Program-made: the position numbers and the translations under genes | Notes under the pieces: generated by a model | What the model saw: the letters and a program-made list of their open reading frames with translations, nothing else | What the model was told of the DNA's origin: nothing | Database searches by the model: none | Assembly: GCA_037176725.1 (NCBI GenBank) | Contig: JAZBRS010000011.1 | Location: 7,254,001-7,318,000, forward strand | Reading direction: 5' to 3' | Source of the DNA: Posidonia oceanica | Lineage: Eukaryota > Streptophyta > Magnoliopsida > Alismatales > Posidoniaceae | Length of the DNA: 64,000 bases | Part shown: piece after piece, positions 35,101 to 46,795 of the stretch | How positions within the stretch are numbered: position 1 is the stretch's first letter | Layout of the letters: every line of letters starts with the position of its first letter

Positions 35101-35221
35101 ACTGTAGGTTCTTGGCATGATATTTGTTGTTAGCCCAGTGTTTTATTGTAATTGTTGTATTTAATTAAATTTTAAATTTGTTGGGCTGTAGATTTTGTTG
35201 GTAGCGACTTGGGTCGTTACA
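32129..35221 (+). repeat. 3' LTR of the full-length chromovirus
   Basis: Aligns throughout with the 5' LTR apart from the nested solo LTR and length changes in the pyrimidine tract (32330-32660). Over the first 78 bp the two LTRs differ at six positions, all transitions. Long frames around 32224-32929 are translations of the CT-rich tract and not genes. Confidence 0.9.
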
Positions 35222-35226
35222 CTTCT

Positions 35227-36861
35227 CTTGGCTGCAATGCCTCGGAAGACTACCCCGTGTGGGAGAACAATCCGCCCTAGGAACTCAGCCCTCAATTTAT
35301 ATCATAATCATTTCCATGATCAACATCATATCAACACGGGATTACGCACTCTGGTGCCCGAGCGTCTGGGGACTCCAACCCTAGCCCCAGCCAGCACCGA
35401 CACAGAGGGTTGACCGTCTGTTTCAACGGGGCCTACTGTACCGCTAACCTCACCCTAGGCTACCGGACTCTCGAACCCTAGAGTGTATTCAAACACCCCT
35501 AGTTACCAGTCAGGAGCTTCGGTTTATTGGTTCTTCAAAACCACGGAAACCATTTCTAAACTCTTTTCACAAACATACATTTCTTTTCCAAAATCATTTG
35601 GAAATCCTTTCAAAATCATTCCTCATAATCCACAAAACTATATCAAATAGAAATAAAGCCAAATGCATCGAAAACCCAAATCTTCCTTCTTTAGAAACCA
35701 TTTTACCCTTGAAACGACACACCGAAGAAGCCACCAGTCGATCGAAAATCCCTGGTTCGGGAGAACCAAATCAACCGGTCAACCGTTTTGGGTACCGATT
35801 CCAGGTTCAGACCAAAACGGCACGCCGAAAAAGCCACCGGTCGATCGAAAATCCCTGGTTCGATAGAACCAAATCCACCAGTCGAACCGATCCGCGCAAA
35901 AATCGGCTGACCGATCGATTTCGGCAAACCGAAATCAAGTTCTGGTCTAAAACTGACGGCAAAATAGAACACCGATATTGGCTGGTTGTACCGATTTCTA
36001 CAGAAATCGGCATACTGTTCAAAAAGGGCGTACCAATCTGGGCAATTTCTGAAAACCAAAACAGAATCCAAAACAAATCGCCCGAGCTGGGAACCTCAAG
36101 CGATTCCGCCACAAAAACCCATAAATCACAAGTAAATACTAGAATCAAAGCCTCACGAGTGATCTACACTTGGATACAAAAATCAAACCAATCCACGCAT
36201 CATGCATCAATATATTAAATTGCAAAGCTCAAGAGGTTAAAACGAAACCCATTCCACATTCTATCAAAAGTTATTCAAAATCAAATAAAATCCTACAATT
36301 ATCTTGGCATAGCTAGATCACATGCATTCAAGGCATTTAGGCAAGAATTTAGGAAAAGAAACGAAGGGGAGGACACGCACCAACCGGCGAACCCCAACCT
36401 CCAACTTCGATCGGCCGACGAACAACACCACCTTCCCCTTTCTAGCTTGCCTCCGCACCTCCTCCAACACCGGCCGCTCCTCCTCTTCCTCCTCCGACCG
36501 CCGGCGATCCACAAGGTGGCAGTAGCAGTCGGCAGCGGTGGTGGAAGAAAATGAGGAAAAGAAAGAAGGGAAGAAAGAAGAAGAAGAGGGCACGTGCGGT
36601 GGGGGAGGGGAAAGGTGGGAAAATTGCATTCCTCCCCTTTTCTCTCCACAAACCACAAACAAGCCCCTAACTTCCTTCAACCAAGCCCTTACTTTCTCAC
36701 GACCACACCAAACAACACCGAGGAGCCAGAAACAAAACCACCAGAGACACACAAACACCAACACACCACAAACAACAGCAAACAACAACAACAACAACAA
36801 CAGGGAAAGATTTTCCAAAATAATTAACTCAAATTATATTATGGAAAATCAGGATATTACA
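35227..36861 (-). repeat. Solo LTR of family B, 5' segment (split copy)
   Basis: Reverse complement of 23500-25135. It ends AGGATATTACA at 36861, i.e. TGTAATATCCT on the - strand, the same terminus as the intact copy. The junction reads CTCTTGGCTGCAATGCC, continuing exactly where 21906 stopped. The transcribed-leader-like part (36300-36660 on the - strand) is CT- and Pro-codon-rich and not a gene. Confidence 0.9.
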
Positions 36862-36866
36862 ACAAC
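36862..36866. repeat. Target-site duplication ACAAC (right)
   Basis: Partner of 21383-21387. Confidence 0.85.
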
Positions 36867-37207
36867 GATGTGGGAAAAGGTTGACAACAACGACGACGGA
36901 GGAGGAGGACGATGGGGACGAAGATGGTGGTGGGGAAGGATGACGAGGAGGACAATGACAACAACGATAATGACAAGGAAACCATAGTAAAATAATTGTA
37001 AGTTAAACTTGATGAATCATCAGCTGTATCAAGGTGTACCAAAGTCAGATTTATGTAAAAAAAATTCTTATTTTACGTATGTAGACATGTGGTAGCGAAT
37101 AAATTTATTTTTATGAATAATGTGTTTTGTCTAATGTGTTGATTTTAGTAAAAAAAGACAATTTAGAAACACAACGGATGTTCATTAATAAGAATGAACG
37201 TTTGTAT
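36867..37207. other. Flanking low-complexity and AT-rich DNA; no gene
   Basis: Continues the GACGAC/GAGGAGG-rich stretch interrupted at 21387, then AT-rich unique-looking sequence up to the next LTR. Confidence 0.5.
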
Positions 37208-40200
37208 TGTAACACCTGTAATTTGTTTGCCTTCTTAGTTGTGCAATTTACTAAATAAACTGAAGGCATGTGTGTGAGACACATGTTTTTGGCGCATACT
37301 TGGGTCGTGTATTGGCAACGTGTACTCTTGGCACATAGTACCGACGTGTATTGATGGCGTGGTGCCTTGTGACAGTTTTCAGTTATTCAGTAGTTTGTTG
37401 TTGGATTTGGTGTTGTATTTGGATAGATGATGTTATCTTGATGTTTTAAGGACGAGTTGATGTTTAGATTCTTGTGGAGATTTATGATAAATAAGTTTGG
37501 ATTATTATTGCAAATTTGTGTGGATCTGGGTGTGCACTTGATTAATTAGTTTCCACTTGCATAAGCCATTGATTTGACGATAAATGATTATGTGGAGTGG
37601 ATTTTTGTATATGGGAGCACTCTTGCATGTGGCTTGCTAGGGGGTGGTGTGTGTGCAAGTGTTGGAGTGGGTTTGCCAAGTGCACTTTGTATTTGTGCAA
37701 GTGGCCTTGTGTGGGATGACTCGTGGTTGCATGCATGTGTTCCTTGTCCTGTGGATTGCGTGGACGTTTCCTGTGGCTCACAGCTATATAAGGATGGAGT
37801 CATGCTCATCTCTCCTCATCTCTCTTCATTCTTTCTCCTACGTGCGAGAGAGTGAGAGGGGAAGAGCTATGAGTCTTCTTCTTATTCTTATTCTTCTCCT
37901 CCTTCTTCCTCCTGTGAGTGAGAGTGCGAGAGAAGAGTGGAGGTTTTGGCCGTGAGTGGTGCTTGTGCTCAAGGGAAGGAAGGCGATCTCTGGACGTCAT
38001 CCCACCACCGACGATCCTCCCCGATCGCGGTTGTGCTTTGTGGAGGTGAGATTTGACTCCACAGTGGTTGAGTTCGTCTTCCTTTTTACATGCATGTCGG
38101 TTTTTCATTAGATCCATTGCATGCATGATGATTTTGTGTTGTTCCCTGCTTTGGGTTGCTGTGTGGAAGGTTGCGGCGTGCCCGTGGGGAAGGGAGGAGA
38201 ACTCCAGTCGCCGTCCTTGTGAGAGCAAGCCAGGAGAGGTGAGTTTTTGGGTTCTCAATGTTGGGTTTTCATTTTCCTCCCTTGCATGCACAAGTTCGGT
38301 GTTGTTTTTGTTTGGTGGTTCTTGGTGGGTGCCAGAAAGGCTTGTGTGTGATCAGTTGGGAGTGAGAGCTGTTGTGTGGAGCGAGATCCGGTGTTGGAGG
38401 TCGTCGACATTAGGCTTTTGGGTTGTTGTGTGCGTCTTTGAGGTACATGCCCCGTTTATTCCTCCTTTTGTGTTCAAATCTTGTGATATATTGTTGCATG
38501 TGTAGATCTAGTTGTGTGGGAGATTCATCATAATTTTGATGATTTTAGAAGATTTTATGATGATTTTTACAATGGATATACGGCTATGCATGTTCTCGGT
38601 CCACTGTTCATGATATATATATGTTTGTGTTGCTTGAGCTGAGACACTCGTTTGCATGTGTTGTATGCTTGATTTGGCGTGGATTTGATAGTGTTTTGGG
38701 ATTTTAATAGAAAATGACTTGAATATTGGATTTCCATTGTTTTCTTGTGTTGCGTGCCCCAGAATGCCATATCGAGGGTATGGTTGCATTCCTTGTTTTA
38801 TTCAGGAGATTTCGGTGTATGGCACGCTAGTTTTAGAGTTTGATTCGGGCGTTTGGGGTTTTAAGTTGGTTCTTTAAGTTTTCTAAAATGGCTTGGAACG
38901 AAGCACCATTGGTAGAACAGAGCCCTGTTTTCTCCTGGTCCGGAGCACCGTTTCTGGAACGGAGCCCCGTTTTCTCCTGATCTGGAGCGCTGTTTTTGGG
39001 CGGAGTCCCATTTCCTGTAGCAAAACGGAGCGCCGGTCCAAAACGGAGCGCCGTTTCAGTGCAAATTTGTGAGCCTCTGCCTTGATCCTGCACTCCGGTG
39101 AATTTCGGCATGCCGAATCAGAGGCTGAGTGTTTTCTCAGCAATTGTTATTCCAATGTGGTTTCCTCGGTTAGTTTTGAGGCTTTTTGTGCTTTAGCCCA
39201 TGAGTTTGATAAATGTTTTCAAAGAGCTTTCTGAGGAAAAATATGAATGGTTTGCAAACGATTTTGCCGAGGTTTTCTATGGCTGAAAACTTGGGAGTCG
39301 TGCTAGCTGGACCCGAGGATGCGACGGCATTCCTAGTGTGTCGCACACTTCGCCTGGGTTGAGGTTTGGGGGTCGGGGTGCCGATCATACTTAGTGGTAT
39401 CGTAGCAGCGGACTCGGGAGGTATGATACTCCTACGTAGCTAGGCGTGATACTCTAGTTGTTACGGGCACTGGGACTCGCATTGTTTTGGGTGCTGGCTG
39501 AGCCTAGGGGTTGGAGCCTCTAGTGGTTCGGGGCACTGGTGCTGGCTGAGCCTAGGGGTTGGAGCCTCTAGTGGTTCGGAGCACTAAGTTGAGGTCGCCG
39601 TATATTAGGCGTGCCTTGTGATTTGTCCTGAGTGAGGACAGCTTGCCCAGTTGGGTTGAGTAGCTTTCCCTGATGGGAGATCGCTTTCGAGGCGTCTCTA
39701 GTGACGAGATGCCGGGACGGACACACTCCTCCACAGGATGGGTGTTCATGGCAGTGCAGTGAGCTGCAGGGGTGAGTCCCTGGCTACTGCTTGAGGCCAG
39801 ATCAGTTGCTTGGCGCCAGGCAATACGATCAATTGTAGTTTTGTGCCCGTAGGACTGTGTTTTGGTTGTTGCTGGCCGTATTAGGCCTTGAGCTTTACCT
39901 GAGTTTTGGGCTTAGTGAGTTTTGCTGTTGTTTGGGCCATATTGGGCCAGTTGCTTTCCGCTTGTGTTTGGCGTGATATTGTGGTTTGTGTTTTGGGCCG
40001 TATTAGGCCATATGTTTTCCCACCTAGTTATGGCGTGTGGCTTTGGTTTTGAGCTTTGGGCTGGTGGGCCGCTATATTTATTGAGATTTTAGTTTTGCAA
40101 GGTATTTCCGCCTTGTTTTGGCTGGTGGGCCGAGTGTTTTCCCAGTCCGACAGGTTGGAGGGTTTTGAGTGGTTTTGAGGTTTTGGGCCGGTAGGCCGTG

Positions 40201-40612
40201 GCTTTGTGTGATATTTTGTTAACGCCTGTCTTCCCCGTTTTTAGCATGTTGGCTTTGGGAAGGGTGTTTTAATTGATTATATTGATTGTTATGGACCAAG
40301 ATTTTGGGGTTTTTACCGGTTGTGCCGTATTTGAGGTTTTCTGCTGGTTTCTCATGTGGTTTTTGCGAGGTGTGTGCTGGGTGACGATTTCTAGGTCACT
40401 CACGTGTGCTTTGTGTGGTTTTTAGTTGCAGGTGCAGATGATTAGCTGGTTTAAAGTTCTAGTGCATATAGTGGAAGTCACGTAGCTGTCCACTGCAGGT
40501 TCCTGGCATAGATATTTGTTGTTTAGCCCATGATCTATTGTAATTGTAATAGGTAATTAAGTTTTAAATTTTTGTGGGCTTGGTTTTGTTGGTAGCGACT
40601 CGGGTCGTTACA
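37208..40612 (+). repeat. Chimeric LTR related to the full-length chromovirus
   Basis: Starts TGTAACACCTGTAATTTG and ends GGGTCGTTACA like the chromovirus LTR. From about 38620 (TTGTGTTGCTTGAGCTGAGA) to the end it aligns with that LTR, including the duplicated GGTTGGAGCCTCTAGTGG segment and the acceptor-like block near 40380-40435. The first 1.4 kb is different: no CT tract, and a TATA box at 37796. No 5-bp duplication is seen (TGTAT before, CCTGC after), so it is not a simple solo LTR. It may be the product of recombination between elements. Confidence 0.75.
37796..37803 (+). promoter_or_regulatory. TATA box of the chimeric LTR
   Basis: TATATAAG about 590 bp inside the LTR, followed by a pyrimidine-rich TCATCTCTCCTCATCTCTCT leader-like stretch. 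Confidence 0.55.
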
Positions 40613-43510
40613 CCTGCCAACTTGATTCCTTGTACCAGACGGACGAGGAGAAGCACTCCTTTTGCATGAGGAAGGATGAGGACGAAAGAAGCTCACCTTT
40701 CACGTGACTTCGTAATGGATGGACAAAGTCCTGCCAGCTTGATTCCTCGTTCAAAACGGACGAGGACAAGCCATCCTTTCGCGCGACTTCATACCGAACG
40801 TACGAAGTCCTGCTTGCTTGATTCCTCGTACCGGATAGACGATGACAAGCCCTTGTTTCGCGCGACTTCGTATCGGACGGACGAAGTCCCTCCCGCTTGA
40901 TTCCATGAAAAGGACGGACAAGGACATCTTTCGTTTCACACGACTTCTTACTAGAAGGACGAAGTCCCGCTTGCTTGATTCCACATACCGGATGGACGAG
41001 GACAAGCCCTCGTTTCGCGCGACTATGTACCAGACAGACGAAGTCCTGCTTGCTTAATTCCTCGTACCGGATGAACGTGGAGAAGCTCATGCGACTTCGT
41101 ACCAGACGGATGTAGTCCCGCCTGCATGATTCCTCGTCCCAGCCGGATGAGGATATGCTCTCCTTTCACGCAACTTTGTAGCGGACGTACGAAGTCCCGC
41201 ATGCTTGATTGCTCGTACTGAATGGACGAGGACAAGCCCTCGTTTTGCGCAACTTCATATCCGATGGACGAAGTCCCTCCTACTTGATTACAGGTACCGG
41301 ACGGACAAGGACAAGCTTTCGTTTCGCACAACTACGTACCGGACGGACGAAGTCCCACCTGCAAGATACCTCGTACCAGACGGACGAGGACAAGCTCTCC
41401 TTTCACTCGACTTCGTACCGGACGGACGTAGTCTCGCCTGCTTTATTCCTCATACCAGCCGGATGTGGACATGCCCACCCTTCACGTGACTTTGTAACGG
41501 ATGGACAATGTCCCACCTACAAGATTCCTCGTTCCAAACGGACAAGGACAAGCCATCCTTTCGCGCGACTTCGTATCGAACGTACGAAGTCCCACTTGCT
41601 TGATTCCTCATACCAGAAGGACGATGACAAGCCCTCGTTTCGTGTGACTTCGTACTGAACGGACGAAGTCCCTCCCGCTTGATTCCAGGGACCGGACGGA
41701 CAAGGACAATCGTTCATTCCGCGCGACTTCTTACCAGAAGGACGAAGTCCCGCTTGCTTGATTCCACGTACAGGAGGGACGAGGACAAGCCCTCGTTTCG
41801 CGAGACATCGTACAGTTCGGACGAAGTCCCTTCCACATGATTCCACGTATCGGACTAACGAAGTCCAACCAACATGATTCCACAGACTGGATGGACGAGG
41901 ACAAGCTCACCATTCGCGCGACTTCGTACTGGACGGACGAATTCCTGCATGATTGATTTGTCATATCGGATGGACGAGGACAAGCCCTCGTTTCGTACGA
42001 CTTCGTACCGGATGGATGATGTCCCTCCCGCTTGATTCCTGGAATCGGACGGACGAGGACAAGCTTTCGTTTCACGCGGCTTCGTACCAGACAGACGAAG
42101 TCCAACATGCTTGATTCCTCGTACCAGACGGACGAGGACAAGCTCTCCTTTCACGCGACTTCGTATTGAACGGACGAATTCCAAATTGATTGTTTCCTCA
42201 TATTGGACGGAAGGGGACAAGCTTTCCATTCAAGCGACTTCGTACCGGACGGATGAAGTCCCGCCTGCAAGATTCCTCGGACCGGATGGACGAGGACATG
42301 CTCTCCTTTTGCGCGACTTCGTATCGGACGGACAAAGTCCCGTTTGCTTGATTCTTCGTGTCGGAAGGACGAGGACAAGCCCTCCTTTCGAACGACTTTG
42401 TACGGGACGGACGATGTCCCGCCAAATTGATTCCTCATACCAGATGGACGAGGACAAGCCCTTCGTTCATGCGACTTTGTTTTGGATGTACAAAGTCATG
42501 CCAGCTTTATTCCTCGTACTGGATGGACAAGGACAAGTTGTCCTTTCACGCTACTTCGTACTGGACGGACGAAGTCCCGCCTACTTGTTACCATGTACCG
42601 GACAGACGAGGACAAGCCCTCCTTTCATGTGACGTTGTACTAGACAGTTGAAGTACAACCTGCTTGATTCCTCATACTAGTCGGATGAGGACTAGCCCTC
42701 CTTTCGCGCGACTTCGTATTGTATGGACAAAGTCTAGCCTGCTTGATTCCTCGTACTAGACTGATGAGGACAAGCCCTCCTTTCGCGCAACTTCGTATTG
42801 GATGAACGAAGTCCTACTTGCTTGATTCCTCGTACCGGACGGACGACGACGTGCCCTCCAATCGCACGACTACGTACCAAATGGGCAAAATCCAACCAGC
42901 TAAATTCCACATTCCGGTCGAACGTGGACATGCTCTCCTCGTGCGACTTCGTACTGGACGGATGTAGTCTCGCCTGCTGGATTCCTCGTACCAGTCAGAT
43001 GAGGACAAGCTCTCCTTTCGTGTGACTTCGTACTGGACGTACGATGTCCCGCTTGCTTGATTCCTTGTACCGGATGGACGAGGACATGCCCTCATTTCCC
43101 GCGACTTCGTACCGGATGAACGAAGTCCCTCCCACTTGATTCCTGGTACCGGATGGAAATGGACAAGCGTTCATTTCGCACGACTTCGTACCAGACGGAC
43201 GAAGTCCAACCAACTTGATTCCTCATACCGGACGGACAAGGACAAGCTCTTCTTTCACGCAACTTCGTATTGGACGTATGAATTCCCGCCTAATTGTTTT
43301 CTCGTATCGGACAGACAAGGACAAGCTCACCAGTCACGTGACCTCGTACGAGACGTACGAAGTCCCGCATGCTTGATTTCCCGTAATGGACGGACGTGGA
43401 GAAGCTCTCTTTGCGAAACTTCGTACCGGACGGACGTAGTCCTGCCTGCTTGATTCCTCGTACCAGCCAGACGAGGACATGCACTCCTTTCGCGTGACAT
43501 CATACCGAAA
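40613..43510 (+). repeat. Hairpin tandem array, about 79-bp unit, about 36 copies
   Basis: Each unit has two near-palindromes. One has arms GACTTCGT/ACGAAGTC, the other CCTCGT/ACGAGG. Both surround an inner CCG-GA-CGG stem, and spacers of about 15-20 bp (CCCGCCTGCTTGATT and ACAAGCCCTCCTTTCGCGC) lie between. Units vary in spacer and loop, but arms are mostly kept. Open frames on both strands are repeat translations. The same modules occur at 3610-4090 in the Tat-like element, so this array probably came from a related 3' region. Confidence 0.92.
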
Positions 43511-43514
43511 GGAC

Positions 43515-44572
43515 GAAGTCTCGCTTGCTCTTTTCAAGCGAGTTGAGGATCAAGGCAAGATTGACCCTTTCAAATGCCGAAGTCTCTCTGTCTCACACAT
43601 TATTTTCACTGATGATCTCATGGTATTCCTCAAAGTGGATAAGAAGAATGCTCGGGAACTGAAACACATTCTGGACAAATTCAATACTCTCTCTGGCCTC
43701 AACATCAATCTGACTAAGCAAAGGAGCATGGTCACTTAGCAGACGGGCCCCAGCATGCGTGACATAATTGGGGAAGGCAGCCAAGTAGTTGTTGGATATG
43801 AGCATGCGATCAAGCCAGCATTGGATGGGTCTATCTTGATGCAGGTTACTCCAGGTGAACGACACACCAGTGGTAGCCATTTCAAGGAGGGATGCTGCGT
43901 CAATGAAGTCATTGAAGTCCTGTGTCGCCGCCAAGTTAAAGGAGCTAGAGCCTTGCTTTTCAGAGCTGTTGCGGACATAGTTGAAGTCCCCCATGATCGT
44001 CCAGGGGTGGGTGGGTTGAAGCTGGATAAGGCCCTCCCAGAGTTCCAGCCTCGAACCCCGATCATTGTAGCCATAGACCACAGTGATAGCAAAATTTGTA
44101 TGACTGGAGAGGGAGGAGACATGGAAATGAATGAATTGCTTTGACTCTGTGATTTTAGTGAGAGTCACATTGCAAGAGTTCCAGAGGACCATGATACGAC
44201 TAGAAGGGTCAGCCAGGAGGTTGTCAGCGACATCAAAACCCTGCCAATGCTTCCTGACTACCTGTTGTAAGTTCTGCTTGATCTTGTGTTCTAGCAAACA
44301 ATTAATGTCGCAATGTTGCCGCTAGGAATAATCTTTAATGGATTGGATCTTCCCGGCATTATTCAGCCCACGAACGTTCCAACAGAGGATCTTCATGGGC
44401 GGTGACTTAGCTGTGGTTTTGTTTTGGGCCTTGTTTTCTGGTTTGCGTTTGTACTCTAGCTGTGGGTTTTGAGGTGGGATCTCTGCAACCCATGACTCTC
44501 TCTCTGTATAGTTTCTTTTATTTATATTACTTTGAGGGTCTCCCTCCTTTTGCTTGGCAAAAAAAAAAGAAG
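43515..44572. mobile_element. Rearranged LINE fragment with internal inversion
   Basis: The + strand at 43530-43738 encodes an RT piece (HIIFTDDLMVFLKVD, LSGLNINLTK). The - strand from 44396 down to about 43722 encodes the 5' endonuclease. The two LINE parts thus meet head-on near 43722-43738, with the segment between endonuclease and RT missing. A 10-base A run ends the fragment at about 44571. This resembles the inversions left by twin-primed LINE insertion, but the polyadenylated 3' part is absent. Confidence 0.7.
43722..44396 (-). pseudogene. LINE endonuclease N-terminal domain, broken
   Basis: APE-type endonuclease of an L1 LINE. Starts MKILCWNVRGLNN at 44396, has a stop at 44322, then LLEHKIKQNL. 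Further on are MGDFNYVRNSSEK and FTWSNLHQDRPIQCWLDRML, and it ends LLSDHAPLLS near 43722. The Asp, Asn and His catalytic motifs (GDFN, SDH) are visible. It is interrupted by the stop and by the inversion junction. Confidence 0.8.
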
Positions 44573-45289
44573 TCCTCATCTGGATGATATGAGGAATCAA
44601 GCAGGCGGGACTACATTCCTTCTGATACGAAGTCGCGAGAAGAGAGCTTGTCCACTTCCGTCCGGTACGAGGAATCAAGCAGCCAGGACTTCAATCGTCC
44701 GATATGAAGTCGCGTGAAAAGAGACTTGTCCTCGTCTGTCTGGTTCGAGGAATCAAGCAGGTGGGACTTCGTCTGTTCAGAACGAAGTCGCGCAAATGTA
44801 GGGCATGTCCTTGTCCATCCGGTACGAGGAATCAAGCAGGCGGGACCTCGTCCGTCTGATACGAAGTAGCGCGAAAGGAGGGATAGTCCTTGTCTGTACG
44901 GTACGATGAATCAAGCAGGCTGGATATCATCTGTCCGTTACGAAGTCGCACGAAATGAGGGCTTGTCCTCGTCCGTCTGGTACGAGGAATTAAGCATGCA
45001 GCACTTCGTCTGTCCAGTACAAAGTCACATGAAAGGAGGATTGTCCTCGTCTGTCCGAGACGAAGTTGCGTGAAAGAAGAGATTGTCCTCATCCGTTCGG
45101 TATGATGAATCACACCGGCGAGACTTTGTCCATCCAGTATGAAGTCGCACGATAGGAAAGCTTGTCCTCGTCCTTCCGGTACGAGGAATCAAGCAGGAGG
45201 GACTTCATCCGTCTGGAACGAAGTTGCGCGAGAGGTGGGCTAGTCCTCGTCCGTCAGGTACGAGGAATCAAGCAGGCGGGACTTCGTCC
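44573..45289 (-). repeat. Hairpin tandem array, inverted arm, about 9 copies
   Basis: Same 79-bp unit as 40613-43510 but in the opposite orientation (GAGGAATCAAGCAGGCGGGA, GACTTCGTCCGTCCGGTACG). The two arms face each other around the LINE fragment. The right end at 45289 abuts integrase codons directly, a recombination-type junction. Confidence 0.9.
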
Positions 45290-45410
45290 GTCCAGACCAT
45301 ACTTGGTGGTTGAGACATATCCTGGCAATGCCTATTGTTTGGCCAGAGAGGATGGCACTAGACTTGAATACCCTTAGAATGCACTGCACCTCAAAAGATA
45401 CTACCCTTGA
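45290..45410 (+). pseudogene. Integrase C-terminal tail of Tat-like pol
   Basis: The frame reads RPYLVVETYPGNAYCLARED, GTRLEYP, a TAG at 45375, then NALHLKRYYP and TGA at 45408. This is the conserved end of Tat/Ogre-type polyproteins (YPGNAYxL..DG..L..PxNALHLKRYYP). The TAG stands where Trp is usual, one transition away. It fixes the element's orientation and shows that everything to 57680 lies after pol. Confidence 0.8.
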
Positions 45411-46795
45411 TATGCATACTGAGCCATCAGACTACCCATGCTCAAGGGCCCTCTGTTGTTGAAGCCTAAGAATCTTGCCTTAGCCTCACCCCACAAACAC
45501 CTTGTGGGAGAAGGAAAGGAAATGGTCCCACACTGAGATAGAGGCAAATCATAAGAAGCCCCCTCCCAGTTCATGAATAACAAGTCCACACACAATCCTC
45601 GAGTCAGGCGCGTTACCCTAGTACAAATTGGGTAGGCATCTAAGGCCAAAACCTACAAGTGCAGAAAAGAAGAGAGTGTACCAAATGAAAGAGTGTCTCG
45701 GTTCGTCAAGGAACGAGTATCCATTGACCGAGCACTCAGAAGGGGTGAGACTACTTGCCAAAGTACTCAGAAAAGAAAGCAAAAAATGTCAGAAAAGAAG
45801 GCAGCAAAGAAGCTGTCCATGTGCAAGGGAAAAGAAAGAGAGTGGAAAAGACGGCAGCAAAGAAGCTGTCCAAGAGTCAAAAAAAAAACTGAAAAGCTGG
45901 GGAATATTAAGCGTAGTACGAATCAACCTTGAACTAGGAGGGGTTTAGGCTTCAAATCTTCAGCCAACATCTTAGGATAGGGCATAGACTTTCCTTCTAC
46001 CCACATCCTGCACTATACACTAAGAGGCAAGGGGCAGAGGCCTAGGTCTAGGGACAGTTAGGTGCCAAAGCAAGCTCATGGTATTTTCTGACTCTAGGAT
46101 GCACAAGGGACCAAACTGTCAAGGTTTCCCGACCATGAGGTCTCTAGTTTCCCAACTTCCCGGAGAATTGTTCATCTCCCATAAAATAAAAAATCCAAAA
46201 AATGATAAAATAAAAAATCCAAAAAAAAAAATCAAAAATTCAAAAAAATGATAAAGTCAAAAATCCAAAAAATGATAAAGTCAAAAATCCAAAAAAATGA
46301 TAAAATCAAAAATCCAAAAATAGTGAATAGGGTAAAATTTACCCAACCAACATCATTTCATGAAACTGATAACAAGTAGAGACCAGTGATGCGAAATCTA
46401 GGACATTTTATGACTCCGCGTCGTACTCGACCCTTCCTATTTAGGACGGTCGCTTGGTATTCGCCTACGAGCTAAGACTGAGATCTCAAGAAGAGACAGT
46501 CCCCCGTTTGGCATATCATCTTTAGACAACAAAGCTGAGGCCAATACTTGTTATTCAAAACCTAAGTTTCCCTTAATTTCTTTCCCATTCATAGCATTAG
46601 GTTCACTTAAAGTATGCATGGTATATAGGTTGTTACCAAGTGTTTCCGTAGCCTTTTGATTTCACAGTGTTAAAGATGTTTCTAGGTTTCCAAAAGTCAC
46701 TTTGGACTAGGGGCAATCATACCCCTTGATGAACTAACAAATTTGCTAAGGTAATGCAGGAAAACAGTCCAGGGACGTTAAACGAGCAAATATCA
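45411..46795 (+). repeat. Post-pol region with A-rich short repeats; no gene
   Basis: Non-coding. At 46185-46325 a run of about 23-bp units (AAAATGATAAAATCAAAAATCC) is repeated about six times. The rest shows no feature I can name. Confidence 0.6.

Larger units (their letters stand above)
21907..35221 (+). mobile_element. Full-length chromovirus (Ty3, Tekay/Del-like), dead
   Basis: Complete Ty3 element on the + strand: 5' LTR 21907-27223 (3.16 kb without a nested solo LTR), primer-binding site 27228, gag, pol with chromodomain, 3' LTR 32129-35221 (3.09 kb). The target duplication is CATCT (21902-21906) against CTTCT (35222-35226), one substitution apart. The intact family-B LTR shows CATCT at the same place, so the right copy mutated. 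The order RT-RNase H-integrase is that of Ty3; LTRs above 3 kb and a terminal chromodomain indicate Tekay/Del. At least seven stops in gag and more in pol make it non-functional. No clean polypurine tract is visible before 32129. Confidence 0.93.

Noticed and set aside
37208..40612. Simple solo LTR
   Set aside because: The 5-bp flanks TGTAT and CCTGC do not match, so I call it a chimeric or recombinant LTR instead.
40608..43537. Many 60-170-residue frames on both strands
   Set aside because: Translations of the 79-bp hairpin array; no protein family features.
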